A stretch of DNA of 64,000 nt from Oncomelania hupensis (lineage: Eukaryota; Mollusca; Gastropoda; Littorinimorpha; Pomatiopsidae). A program made the translations under genes and the position numbers. Of the stretch, positions 30,342-41,211 are shown in pieces (the first letter of the stretch is position 1; each line of letters starts with the position of its first letter). A model generated the notes under the pieces. It ran no database searches. It was not told the origin of the DNA and was given only the letters and a program-made list of their open reading frames with translations. The stretch lies in contig CM072514.1 of the NCBI GenBank assembly GCA_036898135.1, positions 84,509,122 through 84,573,121 on the forward strand, written 5' to 3'.

Positions 30342-30896
30342 ATGACTGATGAACAGTTTAATATATTTCAATGGAATTGTAGATCTTTATCTACAAACGC
30401 ACAATACTTACAGCAATATTTAAATCAACATCAACATCACATTATTGCACTACAATCATTAAATGTTAACAAATATAAATTGCCTAAATTAGACGGATAT
30501 TTCTTTCCTCCTTTGGTACAATTTGTACATAAAAATGAAAAAATTAAAGTAGCCTTATACATTAGGAAAGACGTAAGTTATTTGCCATGTGGGTCCCCTG
30601 TGTCCAAGACTATTGAGGGTGTTCATTCTGTATCTGCAAAAGTGAAGATAAATGATAGAACTGAGGTCAATATCATGTCAGTTTATTTTCCTACTGGTAT
30701 AACAAATGATAATACTGATTGGATTCAAAATCTAGATAAATCTACTAAATGGATAATAGTTGGAGACTTTAACGCACACTCTTCAATTTGGGACAAAGGT
30801 TGCATCCACAATGCAAATGTTTGTAATAGACTTATTGATAATATACATTCTTCAGATTTGATTTTACTTAATGATGGTATACCTGTCCAGCCCTGA
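30342..30896 (+). pseudogene. A2 ORF2: endonuclease N-terminal part
   Basis: Begins MTDEQFNIFQWNCRSLSTN 20 nt after ORF1. It contains IIALQSLN, YIRKDVSY and WIIVGDFNAHSSIWDKG (metal-binding Asp/Asn block), and runs to LILLNDG at 30877. After that the inserted sequence supplies a few foreign codons and a stop. The rest of the domain resumes at about 33103 (ITRVPD, PSAIDLSLI, SDHLPV). In an intact element it would nick target DNA to prime reverse transcription. Confidence 0.9.
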
Positions 30897-31571
30897 GTAA
30901 AATTTGACCTCTCTGGCAACCTGTGCAAGCTATTTTTAGCGAAGCTTGCAGGCTCGCGCGCGGGATCCAGATGCAAACGCCAAGGCACGCTTTTCTGCAG
31001 AGTACACAGCTATGAGGAAACGTATGGCTCATCATCCTATATTTGTGTACTAAAAGTGATCGTTTTATGTGAAATATCGTTTGTATTGTGATAACGGTTT
31101 GCATGTAGTTACTTCCATATCTGTGTTTTGTGGTAGCATAATCTATAACCCTGAAATCGATTTGGTTTGTGTTATATTTAAGTCGATTTGACGGCACTAG
31201 CTGTCCGATCCTGCACTGTAAGCTTACTAGACTAGCAGTGGACCGGTTTTACGTTTTCGAGTGTGTGTATACGTGTACATTGTAATTACACATTTGAATC
31301 CCTACAATGTTCACCATTTGAAGCACACTTAGTAAAAAGTTTGAACTTTCTGGTGATGTGGTCGACATTAAAAAAGCTTGTTTTGTTTGTGATTGCTGGC
31401 CGTTGTAAGTGCAGCGAATTTACGAAAGTCTCGCGCGTGGGTGCTAATGTTAATGGTGCAATAGGCACACAATCGCAGCCAGCCGGCCGGCATCTTCACT
31501 GTGCATATGTGTGATGTGTTACTATACCGTGTATAGTGGTGATTTATTAAGGATATATCCCCATCAGCAAG

Positions 31572-31728
31572 ATGGAAGAGGGATCGTCGTGGAAGCGAGG
31601 GTGAGTACAATAAATTTTTCATGTGATGTTTCCTACACGCACTAGGCTTGTTATATCGAAAAACACTCAACCATTGTAAATTCACTGCATAGGCATGCCT
31701 AATTAAGATATGTTATTAAATGTTGCAT

Positions 31729-31816
<88 letters not shown>

Positions 31817-32056
31817 GAATGCATGTCTCCATAGAAAAAAAAAAACCACGAACACATCACATTTCTGTTATTTTCCCCTAGTCTTGTAAATTGTTGTACT
31901 TTGAACTTTGCTTAAATGTCTCGTTTGTTGCTTTGTTTTGTGAAGTCCTTTTAAACTTGACTGTATTTACTCTTGATTGTGTGTTTACATTCAGTTTGTT
32001 TGTATCACTGTATGTGTCTACTGTGTGTATCATATCGATTGTGTGTGCATGTATTA

Positions 32057-32115
<59 letters not shown>

Positions 32116-32270
32116 TTTAAAATACATTCAGTTTCAGCAGGAATTTTTGTAAGGCATAAAATACTTATTCACAGCGAGCAAAGTAGTTTCTATGGACAAT
32201 TGTCGTGTATTTCTAAAATGTATAATCGTAAGAGAGTGCGCCGCGCGGGGAAAGGTATTGCTGTAATTTG
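31572..32270 (+). other. Possible two-exon reading (very tentative)
   Basis: An ATG at 31572 opens MEEGSSWKR up to a GTGAGT donor at 31601-31606. The acceptor TTTCAGCAG at about 32127-32135 would continue in frame as GIFVRHKILIHSEQ, then MYNRKRVRRAGKGIAV to another GTGAGT near 32270. The phase match is suggestive, but there is no homology and no transcript evidence. It may be a captured host gene fragment or coincidence. Confidence 0.25.
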
Positions 32271-32410
32271 GTGAGTAACATTAATTGTTTTTGCATGGTG
32301 TTAAGTTCCATTTGTGACTTTTATTCACACGCACTAGATTATCGCAAAACACAATACACATTCTACATGCACTGTATTTGGATATGACGACCGATATGTT
32401 ATTAAATGTT

Positions 32411-32459
<49 letters not shown>

Positions 32460-32706
32460 GAATGCATGTCTCCATAGAAAAAAAAACCCACGAACACATA
32501 ACATTTCATTACGTGTTATTTTTCCCTAGTCTTGTAAATTGTTGTACTTTGAACTTTGCTTAAATGTCTCGTTTGTTGCTTTGTTTTGTGAAGTCCTTTT
32601 AAACTTGACTGTATTTACTCTTTGTTTGATTGTGTGTTTACATTCAGTTTGTTTGTATCACTGTATGTGTCTACTGTGTGTATCATATCGATTGTGTGTG
32701 CATGTA

Positions 32707-32764
<58 letters not shown>

Positions 32765-32845
32765 TTTTTAAAATACATTCAGTTTCAGCAGGAATTTTTG
32801 TTAGGCATAAAATACTTGTGCACAGCGAGCAAAAGTAGTTTCTAA
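31602..32845 (+). repeat. Two tandem ~0.6 kb units with exon-like ends
   Basis: Unit 1 (31602-32270) and unit 2 (32271-32845) share: a GTGAGT start, TATGTTATTAAATGTT, a (TC)n block, AAGTGAATGCATGTCTCCAT, GTCTTGTAAATTGTTGTACT, a second (TC)n block, then ACATTCAGTTTCAGCAG followed by GAATTTTTGT(A/T)AGGCAT. The CAG before GAATTTTT and the GTGAGT after each exon-like stretch match acceptor and donor consensus, with the (TC)n as polypyrimidine tract. Confidence 0.75.
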
Positions 32846-33086
32846 TAGCGTGCACGCGTGTCTGGCTACATGTACAGCACTAGCACTGCAATAGGCTTGG
32901 TTACTATAAGCTCTACAGCTTAGAGCTAGCACTAAATGCTTGGGCCAGTAGTCGACGCTACGCCAAGGCCACATACCGTCTCTGACCTGGCTAAGGGCGG
33001 TTCAGCCAGCGTGCAGGGATCATGGGAGCCTGAACAAGGGCTGTAAATAGCTGCCGTCTGAAAAGACCGCTTATAGACAGGCATGC

Positions 33087-34211
33087 ATGGCTAGTACCGG
33101 TAGGATAACTCGAGTACCAGACGTCAGCACACAGCGTCCATCAGCTATAGATTTATCACTTATATCTACATCTTTAGCCACTAACACCTTGTGGGATGTG
33201 GAGGACGACAGTTTAAATAGTGATCATTTACCTGTTATAACAATACTAGGAGAACATATAGAAAGAGATCAAACAAAAGATAACATTCCAAAATATAAAT
33301 ATGAATTTGCAGATTGGACTACATATCAATCTATTCTTTTGGACATTAATTTAAATTTTGAGGATGATGAAAATATTGATGAAATATACCATACATTTTC
33401 AAAACACATACATAGTGCTGCTAGCAAATCCATACCTCGCAAAATAGATGGAAAAAACAAAAAGCACCAGGGTAACATATGGTGGACCCCTGAGTGTGAG
33501 GTGGCTGTAAGGCATAAAAAGGAGTCTTATAAAGAATGGATACGAACAAGAACAGTAGATGCCTATGACAAGATGAAAACATCAAAACTTAGTTGTAATA
33601 AAATAATAGCTCTTGCAAAAAAGAAATATTGGGAAGATTTTTGTACAAATAAAATTTATAATTCACAAGATACTAAATGTATTTGGAAAAAGGTTAAAGA
33701 AATGAAAAATGGTATTCAACGTCCACAGTGTCCGATTAAAATTGTAGACAAATCTTTTTCATTACCTCAAGAAAAGGCTGAAGTCTTCGGCAAACAATTC
33801 TCCACTGCAAGCAATATAGCAAGCTTGACTGATCAAGAACGCAGTAGAAGACTTGAAGATGAAATATCTGAAGAATATAATGATCCAGTTATAGATAATT
33901 CAAATTTCATCAATTCTCCAGTAACATTAAATGAAATCTTGTCAGCGTTAAATCAGTTGGGGAATAAAAAATCAGCAGTTGGTTCAGATGGACTATCTTA
34001 TACGTTATTAAAACATCTTCCTACAAAATGGATTGAATTTTTTCATAAATTAATTAACAAATGTTGGCAAGAAAATACCTTACCTGAACAATGGAAAACT
34101 TCTATCATCATTCCACTATTAAAGGCAGGTAAAACAGGCAAGATCCAAATAGCTATCGTCCGATTGCACTCACATCACATGCTGGTAAAATTTTGGAAAA
34201 GGTTATATTAA
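33087..34211 (+). pseudogene. A2 ORF2: endonuclease C-terminus, linker, RT entry
   Basis: Resumes the endonuclease at about 33103 with ITRVPDVSTQRPSAIDLSLI and NSDHLPVITILG (catalytic Asp-His). It then has a charged linker (NIWWTPECEVAVRHKKESYK) and the RT entry ALNQLGNKKSAVGSDGLSY and PEQWKTSIIIPLLKAGK. A one-base loss near 34140 throws DPNSYRPIALTSHAGKILEK into another frame, so the codons after KAGK are wrong. The apparent ATG at 33087 lies in inserted DNA. Confidence 0.88.
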
Positions 34212-35041
34212 ATAGGCTTTCACATTATTGCAACAAAAACAATATAATACCAAGCAATCAAGCTGGATTTAAGAAAGGTAGATCTACGATTGATCATTTA
34301 GTAAAATTGACAACACAAATTAAACTACAGTTTTCTAAAAGAAAAAACGTTCTTGCTACGTTTTTTGATGTTAGCAAAGCCTATGACCGCGTTTGGCACT
34401 GTCGACTGCTTTATAAATTGAAAACAATTGGATTGTCTGGTAATATGTATTTATACATTAAACAATTTTTAAATGGAAGAAAACTCATCACTAGAATTGG
34501 CAATTCATATTCATCAAAATATACCACTAATATGGGTATTCCACAAGGGTCAATTATATCGCCCCTACTCTTTAACATTTTGCTTTACGATTTACCACAA
34601 CAAGTTGGAAAGAATACAAGTTTAGTACTATATGCAGACGACATTGCTATGTGGGTTAATGTAACCTTAAAGAAAAAGACGTCAATGTTTGAAATAAAGC
34701 ATATTCAAAAAATTTATCAAGCAGAATTGGATAAAATTATCTTATATATGCAGATAAATGGTCTAGAATTAAGTGAAGAAAAAACGAATATGATCTTATT
34801 CAACAGTGGGAAGGGACCAAGACAATTACCAAACTTTTTTATTGGTAAAAAACAATTGCAGTATGTGACAGATGTGAAATTTTTAGGTGTGTTTTTAAAT
34901 GTCAAACTGAACTGGAATAAACACATACAGTATTTAATACAAAAGGCATCCAAAAGTTTGACCCTTCTTAAAATGATATATCAACACAAAAATGGGGTCA
35001 AGATATTAAAACGTTATTGTCTATTGCTATTGCACTTGTAA
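34193..35041 (+). pseudogene. A2 ORF2: RT catalytic core
   Basis: Continues ILNRLSHYCNKNNIIPSNQA, GFKKGRSTIDHLVKL, ATFFDVSKAYDRVWH (first catalytic Asp), GIPQGSIISPLLFNILLYDL, LVLYADDIAMWVN (catalytic Asp pair), GLELSEEKTNMILFN and VKFLGVFLNVKLNW. All RT residues visible here are conserved. A frameshift in the A-run near 34988 ends the frame early. Confidence 0.9.
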
Positions 35042-35412
35042 GATCTAAACTTACTTATGGCCAGGAGGTATATTTTTCGGCATCAAAAACGCTACTAAAA
35101 CAGTTACAAAGCATTGATAGCAAGGCTATTAAAACTGCACTTGGAGTACCTATCCATACGAAAACAATAGCTACATACAAGGCTGTAGGATTAATGTCCT
35201 TAGATGATTGGCGTAAAATGTCATGTGCAAAATACATCGTCAGAGCTTCTAGTGTACAAAATTTTACAACAATTGAATTAAACATTCAATCGCACAGAGA
35301 CTTTTCTCAACGATCTCGAAATGTCAAATACTTACAAACTATTGCTACTTACACTTCTGATATTTTTGAGACAGCAGATATATCTCCACAAAATGTTTTT
35401 TTTAAAAATTAG
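35017..35412 (+). pseudogene. A2 ORF2: RT C-terminal region
   Basis: SKLTYGQEVYFSASKTLLKQ, LQSIDSKAIKTALGVPIHTK, SCAKYIVRASSVQ and KYLQTIATYTSD connect RT to RNase H. The same blocks occur in A1. A third frameshift in the T8/A5 run at 35395-35410 separates it from LASPPLPPWEFCKAKFD. Confidence 0.85.
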
Positions 35413-35423
35413 CAAGCCCACCG

Positions 35424-36329
35424 TTGCCTCCATGGGAATTCTGTAAAGCTAAATTTGATACTGAATACACTACACTGAAAAAAGATGATAATATTAACTT
35501 AATTGCATCAGCTGCTCGTATACACATAGAAGAAAATTATCATAATTATTTAGAAATATATACGGATGGTTCCGTTTTAGATTCAGGGGAATCTGGCTCA
35601 GGATATGTTATACCATCACTCAAAATAATTGAAGGTTATAGCTTAGGGAAAAAACATTCAATATTTACAGCTGAACTTATCGCGATTTTAATGTCATTAC
35701 ATAAAATAATAAGTTTACAAAAAGCATTCATTGATTTGTTGATATGTGTAGACTTTAAGCCCGTTTTGTATGCATTGCAATCTGACAATAATGATGCTAA
35801 TTCAATAATATATGAAATACAACACCTTGTTAACATATTAATAAGGTCAGGAACTGGTGTCACATTTTGTTGGGTTCCTTCACATAGCGGTTTATTGTAT
35901 AATGATTGGGCAGATCGAAAAGCCAAACAAGGAGCAAAAAATGAACATGTTTTTTCCATACAAATACCATTATCACAAAAAGAAATGTATACAATTATCA
36001 ATCAACAATTTAAATCAGAATCAAACTTGAACATTATAACAAATCAAGCACTCCATTATTCTCGTCCTATTGTTACTTTGGCCAATAGACTAATTCTTAA
36101 TTCTTGGAAAACAAAATACTGCAAAGAGGTAGTATGCCAATGTCAAGCAAAAATAACAATAGATCACATATTACATGATTGTAGTGCAATACAACAACTC
36201 TTACCTGCAAATATTTGCAATGCTCAAATTATAACATATGATTGTTGGCTGCAGATTGCAGAGGCGTTGATTTTTAGCCCTATAGGGTTTTTTTTTGTAA
36301 TATTTGATATTATTTGTTGGTATTTATGA
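35424..36329 (+). pseudogene. A2 ORF2: RNase H and C-terminal Cys/His motif
   Basis: RNase HI-type domain: YLEIYTDGSVLDSGESGSGY (Asp), HSIFTAELIAIL (Glu), LLICVDFKPVLYAL (Asp; the usual DSK reads DFK), and TFCWVPSHSGLLYNDWADRK (His, Asp). These are the D-E-D-D residues that cut RNA in RNA:DNA hybrids. After it comes VCQCQAKITIDHILHDC, a Cys/His cluster seen at the end of I-type ORF2. The frame is open for 301 codons to a natural stop, but it is cut off from RT by the upstream frameshift. Confidence 0.9.
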
Positions 36330-36745
36330 TTCGGGAATGTGTTATACTTTTCCTTATATATGATGAATAGAATAAGAAATATTGTATAATAAGCATAAAT
36401 TAAGAACATGGAATGTTATATATGTATAAATTCAGAACATTGAATTACATAATTATATGAGATAATAGTGATCCTGATTCGGCTCATTACAGCCCGCTGG
36501 ATCCTGTAAATCGTGAAGATTATTTTACAAGGATTGGTTAGTAGTTATATTGGACGTAATTTGTATAATTTCTAATTATTTTAAAAATTTGATTGTTTTA
36601 TTGTTCAGTTTTGTGTACTTTGTTTAATCCCTTTTCCCCTTCATTATGACCATTCATTATTTGTTTAATATTTCCCCCCTGTTCCCATCAAGTCTAAAAT
36701 CACTTAGGTGAATAGACGTTAAATTAAAGAAACAAACAAACAGAC

Positions 36746-37224
36746 TTCCGGCTAAGCAATTTATATATATAGATGTGGATGTGGGAGCATATGTGTGTTT
36801 GTGCGTGTGTGTGTGTGTTTGTGCATTAACAGTTAGTGATTATAGTTTGTCTGTGATATAGCAAGCTTATATGCACATATCCATTCTTGATATTTTATAT
36901 GTTCAGTGTGATTCCACTTAATCATATTTGAACGGTGTCTGCGAGATTTCCTAACTGAAGTTTTAAAAGGTTTAAATATCCTTATTATTACTCCTTGGGA
37001 CGAGAGTATAAACCGAGGTCTAGTAGGTGCTCTCACGCATTCCATCGCACGGACTTTAAAGATCCTGACGCTCATGTCCTAGACGGGTGAGTGCCGGCTA
37101 TACAAATACACCCAGCAAGCACTAGGTGCCTTCTCCTTCATCCCCGGTCGCCCAGGATTGTGCTCAGTCGCCTGGGCGTCAGACTATGTGCCCAAAGACT
37201 GCAAGTGGGCGCCTCGTGCGACCT
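36746..37224. other. Unassigned sequence
   Basis: No gene recognised; a short TG-rich run lies near 36795-36825. Confidence 0.4.
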
Positions 37225-37312
37225 TGAGTTAAATCCTGTATTGGCCAGCGCCTTGAGCAGCTTTTGAGCTGGAAATGCGCTATATTAGATCAACTAAACG
37301 CATAAATAAATA
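37225..37312 (+). mobile_element. SINE (family T3) 3' part
   Basis: GGCCAGCGCCTTGAGCAGC followed by GGAAATGCGCTATATTAGAT matches the body and 3' end of the minus-strand SINEs at 52740-52910 and 53905-54062. The tRNA-like head is only faintly visible. Confidence 0.5.
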
Positions 37313-37393
37313 GCCTAAATTTAAGTTTGAAAGGAGAGCAAACCCAAACACAATACTAGACAATAGTTGCTCAGTTTATATAACTATGTATTT

Positions 37394-37396
<3 letters not shown>

Positions 37397-37425
<29 letters not shown>

Positions 37426-37665
37426 TGTATGTATGTATGTATGTATGTATGTATGTATGTATGTATGTATGTATGTATGTATGTATGTATGTATGTCTGT
37501 ATCTGGTGTAAATGTGTGTGAATGCGTGCGTACGTCTTATCATCTCAATGAAGAAGACGTTAATAAAACAAACAACCAACCAACCTACTAGACAATACAA
37601 TACAATACAATACAATACAATACAATACAATACAATACAATACAACACAATACAATACAACACAT
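37397..37665 (+). repeat. (ATGT)n and (AATAC)n microsatellites
   Basis: About 25 ATGT units at 37397-37496 and 16 AATAC/AACAC units at 37588-37667, with unrelated sequence between. Confidence 0.97.
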
Positions 37666-37667
37666 TT

Positions 37668-38227
37668 TTAGTACCCCAAAAGAATCACATTTTAAAGTCA
37701 TGTATGCATTAACTAAAAAGGTGCAGGTCTCCACTTTCATCCGCATCACACTCATCGTAAACATTAGTCCAACTCTCTCCCTCTCTTTGTCTCCCACACA
37801 CACACACCCACTGCCCCCTTCCACACCCCTCCCCACTTCCCCGACAGCCAGATATGATAGTTGTGGAGACAAAGGACAGGGCTAACTATTTCCTGACAAA
37901 AGGGGAAAACAACATGCTAGATATAATATGCACGGAGACCGAACTCAGAGACTTAGTATAATAGACAAAGAGCCTTAATTGATGCTGTTCTGTGTAGCTA
38001 TTGCCACAACACAAAACGAAGGACCTACACTGATTACAGAGGCATTGTCTTGAACTCATGATACTGGGCAGGCAGGCAGGCAGGTACTGACAGAGGTTTC
38101 AGTCCCTTATACTCAGCCTGTCCGTGACCTTGACTGACTAAAAGTGGCAATTGTTGACCCGCCATTAGCATTATTTTGACACGAAGTTACAGTCCTGTTT
38201 AAAAAAAAAATCAAATACCGCATTGTG
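37668..38227. other. Mostly unassigned; short LINE D-like 3' UTR piece
   Basis: TAGTCCAACTCTCTCCCTCT near 37765-37785 is shared with the 3' UTR of LINE D at 24283-24303. Otherwise no feature. Confidence 0.35.
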
Positions 38228-38382
38228 TTTTGATGTCCGTGTTGATGCTATTGGTGTAGTTGGTAATCATTTGGTCTTCTCTGCACGTATTTCCATTCCA
38301 TAGGCTCTGGAGGTGGCTGGAGAGGAACAAGAACTTGAACAGCTGGTACAGATGCTTGAAACCACCTCCAGAGCCCATGGAA
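38228..38382. mobile_element. RTE-like LINE fragment B6 with internal inversion
   Basis: 38228-38315 matches the family on the minus strand (GATGTCCGTGTTGATGC... to CTCTGGAGGTG); 38316-38382 matches on the plus strand (GGAGAGGAACAAGAACTTGA, coding GEEQELEQLV and ETTSRAHG). The two pieces overlap at ACCTCCAGAGCC, so they meet head to head. The pattern fits twin priming during reverse transcription or a later inversion. Confidence 0.8.
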
Positions 38383-38591
38383 CAAAACTTCCAGACACAA
38401 CAAAATATTTTATGTGTACAGCCTCCTGCCTAATCTTTGTTGTTGTCTCTCATTTGGAAACATTTGTAAATAAACCATGCAGTCTGCCTGATCATTCGTT
38501 CATACATGCAAGCCATCATCTAAACAAAATGTCTTTCCTGATCGAAAACATTCACTCTTTAAATGTATTTGGACGAAATCTGTTAAACATA

Positions 38592-38630
38592 TGATCTGAA
38601 GCGTTTCTTGACCATGATGTTGTCAATCTT
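38592..38630 (-). mobile_element. RTE-like LINE micro-fragment B7
   Basis: TGATCTGAAGCGTTTCTTGA and the following bases match 63776-63815 of the long RTE-like element (endonuclease/RT linker). Confidence 0.7.
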
Positions 38631-39270
38631 TCAGGTTACCGATACCTAACCTCAATCCTATAAACGAACCTCTAAAACACTTCTGCTTAATACAGTCAAA
38701 GTACATTTCTGTTTTCAAATTGGTCTTAATCTGCCTGTACTGACTGAATCTGTTACTATCATTTAAGGTTGCATTCCAGTCTTGTTCGTTGATGTCCACG
38801 AGTCTCTGTTTACATTGACAAATAAGCTTCTTCTCATTATCTAAACCCTGGGACAATTATACGAAGGTTTGCAAAAGAGATCTCAGTTCAGGCACCAGGT
38901 TATGTTTCCCATTACTGTCCTTGGTACACATCTTGGAATACGCTAGCTTTGGGAGCCGAGTGTCATCCATCCTCAGCTGTCTGAACCAGTGTTTCAAGGC
39001 TTTGGTATAACTATTTAATCTTAATGGGTGTCTTCCCAAGCCACCATACACCATCTTGTTTGGGGTTCTTGATACTAAATTTAGGAACCTTTCGCAAGCA
39101 AATAAATGTACATTGTCTGTTGGATCTTTGTTGAATAACAAATTCGACACCTCTGATGCATATAAGAGTATAGCTGAATCATCGTGTCAAACAACTTAGA
39201 GAATGTTTGTCTGGTTAAAGCATCAAGACTATTATGAGCTCTGAGCACTCCAAACAAAGCCTTTTTTCCC
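38631..39270 (-). pseudogene. LINE family E, ORF2 C-terminal remnant
   Basis: Three adjoining minus frames (39081-39311, 38857-39150, 38623-38856) give FGVLRAHNSLDALTRQTFSK, then HLFACERFLNLVSRTPNKMV, YGGLGRHPLRLNS, KHWFRQLRMDDTRLPKLAYS and NEQDWNATLNDSNRFSQYRQ. This is the post-RT region of a LINE polyprotein common in marine invertebrates. At least two frameshifts and no RT core, so it is a remnant. Confidence 0.7.
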
Positions 39271-39282
39271 TTGTATTGCCAG

Positions 39283-39480
39283 CAGAGAGAGAGACAGACA
39301 GACAGACACACGGACAGACAGACAGAGACAGACAGACAGATAAGGAGGCAGAAGTTGAAGTTGAACCTTTAATCGAATAAAGGTTTTAGGCATAACCTAC
39401 ATTAATTAAAAACAAACATAGAGGAGACAGACAGACAGACAGGCAGAGACATACAGCAAAACAGAGGGAAAGAGAAAGAG
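39283..39480 (+). repeat. (GACA)n degenerate tract
   Basis: GACA runs at 39289-39342 and 39426-39475, separated by unrelated DNA. Confidence 0.85.
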
Positions 39481-39569
39481 AGATCACCGGACTATAGTCG
39501 AAGTATGAATTTAAAGACGTTCCACAATTTAAAAAATAGTTTAAGTAACAGTTCTGTGAAGTTAAAATG

Positions 39570-40010
39570 CTATTGGGGGCGCTGCATGATCCCTTCAAAG
39601 TTTAGCAAACACATTCCCCGACATCTTGAGCAACTGTGTGAGGCACTAAATGCACTATAACAGAGTACTGTATTACTAGTAGATGCACAAGCTGTCATTA
39701 ACGCCAGAATCGAACCCATACAGCCCAAGATGAACATATAAAAATCAACGTTTAGCCGATTACCGACATGTAGGGCAGTTATTGACTTCGGTCTGTTTTG
39801 CTCGCCATTATTCAAAAAGAGCTGCCATCTGGCGGCGTTTGTGACGAACACTGAAGAGCAACAGGAGGGGGGACAACCCGAAACCGTGAAAATCACTGAC
39901 ATGGAAATTGTATTTGTATGGGCTCTCCATCTCTGTCTTTCAACATTGTACGTGCACCGCCTTCTTTTGGAAGTTTGGATAATAATTATGTCACACAATC
40001 GAGATAACAA
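39570..40010 (-). other. Unassigned 146-codon frame
   Basis: The longest frame in the window that does not belong to a recognised repeat. It contains a hydrophobic segment, FYMFILGCMGSILALMTACA, and many Cys residues, but no domain that I know. Intron-exon structure is unknown, and a frame of this length can arise by chance. Listed so it can be checked, not as a gene call. Confidence 0.15.
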
Positions 40011-40449
40011 ATAATTCCGTTAGTTCTTCTCAGCGACAGAGCGGCAGCCGCAGTGTTGCGCCAACCCGGGCGAAGAGGGGTGGAGTAGGGGTTAGATAGG
40101 ATGCAATGCTTGCAAGTTGCTTTCTTTTTTTTCTTTTTTTTAAACATATCTGACATTCCTCTCGTCTCAAGACGTTAGCGACCGGTTCTTTAGAGTCTGT
40201 GCGATGGAACACATTCGTTGCACAGACTACATATCGCTTTATAGTCTAATCTTTCTCTTTCACATTCGAGAAAAGCGACCGGGCGACCTTCCTCTTTGCG
40301 CTTTTGGGCATAGGTATTTCCATGAAGTAAGAATCGCCTATCGCAATCTCGATCATTTTAAACAAAATGCTATAAATAGTACCGTATTACTAATTTTCCA
40401 ACCTGACGCATAACAGTCGCAGACTGTTAAGGAAAAGGTGGCGGTTGCC
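40011..40449. other. Unassigned sequence
   Basis: No gene recognised. Confidence 0.35.
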
Positions 40450-40518
40450 TGCTATTTGTGTCTCCCGTTGGGGTGCCGGGGGTTTCAGTATAAATAGTAT
40501 CCCCACTTTCTGGAAATT

Positions 40519-40980
40519 AATTTTTAAACCATATTATGTACATTTTATCATTTTAGCCATTCTTAGGCTTTTTAAAGATTTATTTTGGTCCTGAGGGGAT
40601 TTTTACCTATTTTAACATTTAACGTTTTAAACTTATTACTCTCTATACAAGCTATTATATGATTGCTGCTGGGTGTAGTCACTCATTTGCTCTAGTGCCC
40701 TTGTTTGACTTATGGCCAGTAAATTACGCCTCCTCTTCCTCTTAGGTTGTCGAGCTTATCTAGTTATCGATCCATAGCTGCTTATGTTAAAGTAGATTAG
40801 ACACATTATTTACAGATTACATTTTTCTTTATTCCATCAGAAAGTCGCAGCTGCGCCGCGCGCTCCTTAGCAATTTGGATATTATTAAAGTGAACTCTTA
40901 TTACATCTAAACTTGTCCTCTCCTTGTCCCTTATACGCTTTAGTGTCCGGGGACGTTAATTTAACAAATTGAAATTGAAA
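40519..40980 (+). mobile_element. 462 bp retroposon nested in R1, 8 bp target duplication
   Basis: TGGAAATT lies at 40511-40518 and 40981-40988. The insert ends ...CAAATTGAAATTGAAA, a (TTGAAA)-type tail, after GTGTCCGGGGACGTTAATTT. This looks like a 5'-truncated LINE 3' UTR of another family; no coding part is retained. Confidence 0.75.
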
Positions 40981-41211
40981 TGGAAATTTGGTGCTTTAAG
41001 TTCCCACTGTCGCTGTCTTTCTCATTTGTCCTTTCTCATTCCTACTCTGGTCTATCAATCTACTATACTATCTTCTTCTTCGCTAGACCAGTCACCTACC
41101 TTTTTTTTTTGAAAACTCTTCCGTGACAAGACTCCTTATTTGTGTGTGAGGTCTGTTGGATCAGCTTGGGAATATTAGACGCTTTCTGCCAGGTGGTCAC
41201 TAGGGCTTCCT

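Larger units (their letters stand above)
30880..33098. mobile_element. 2219 bp insertion in A2 ORF2, unknown type
   Basis: Comparison with A1 shows the uninterrupted codons LLNDG-(K/G)RITR-P, so the inserted DNA is bounded by GGTA at 30876-30879 and 33099-33102, a possible 4 bp target duplication. The ends (TACCTGTCC... and ...GGCTAGTACC) lack a clear inverted repeat. It contains a tandemly duplicated ~0.6 kb unit with (TC)n tracts and exon-like segments (next entries). No transposase is recognisable. Confidence 0.75.
28560..36745 (+). mobile_element. I/Nimb-like LINE copy A2, near full length, with 2.2 kb insertion
   Basis: Two-ORF non-LTR retrotransposon: ORF1 28591-30321, then ORF2 from 30342 (20 nt later) through endonuclease, RT, RNase H and a C-terminal Cys/His motif to 36329. 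The 3' UTR (36330-36745) ends GGTGAATAGACGTTAAAT followed by (AAAC)n; the same end occurs on the minus strand at 8819-8872 and 42599-42660, so the terminus is well defined. An R1-like 3' motif lies at 36472-36512. ORF2 is broken by an insertion (30880-33098) and three frameshifts, whereas ORF1 is intact. RNase H places it in the I group. Confidence 0.92.

Noticed and set aside
37397..37667. CRISPR-like array
   Set aside because: ATGT and AATAC units are simple tandem repeats without spacers; the genome is eukaryotic.
39570..40010. A membrane-protein gene
   Set aside because: One hydrophobic stretch is not enough; no family motif, no second exon and no conservation evidence.
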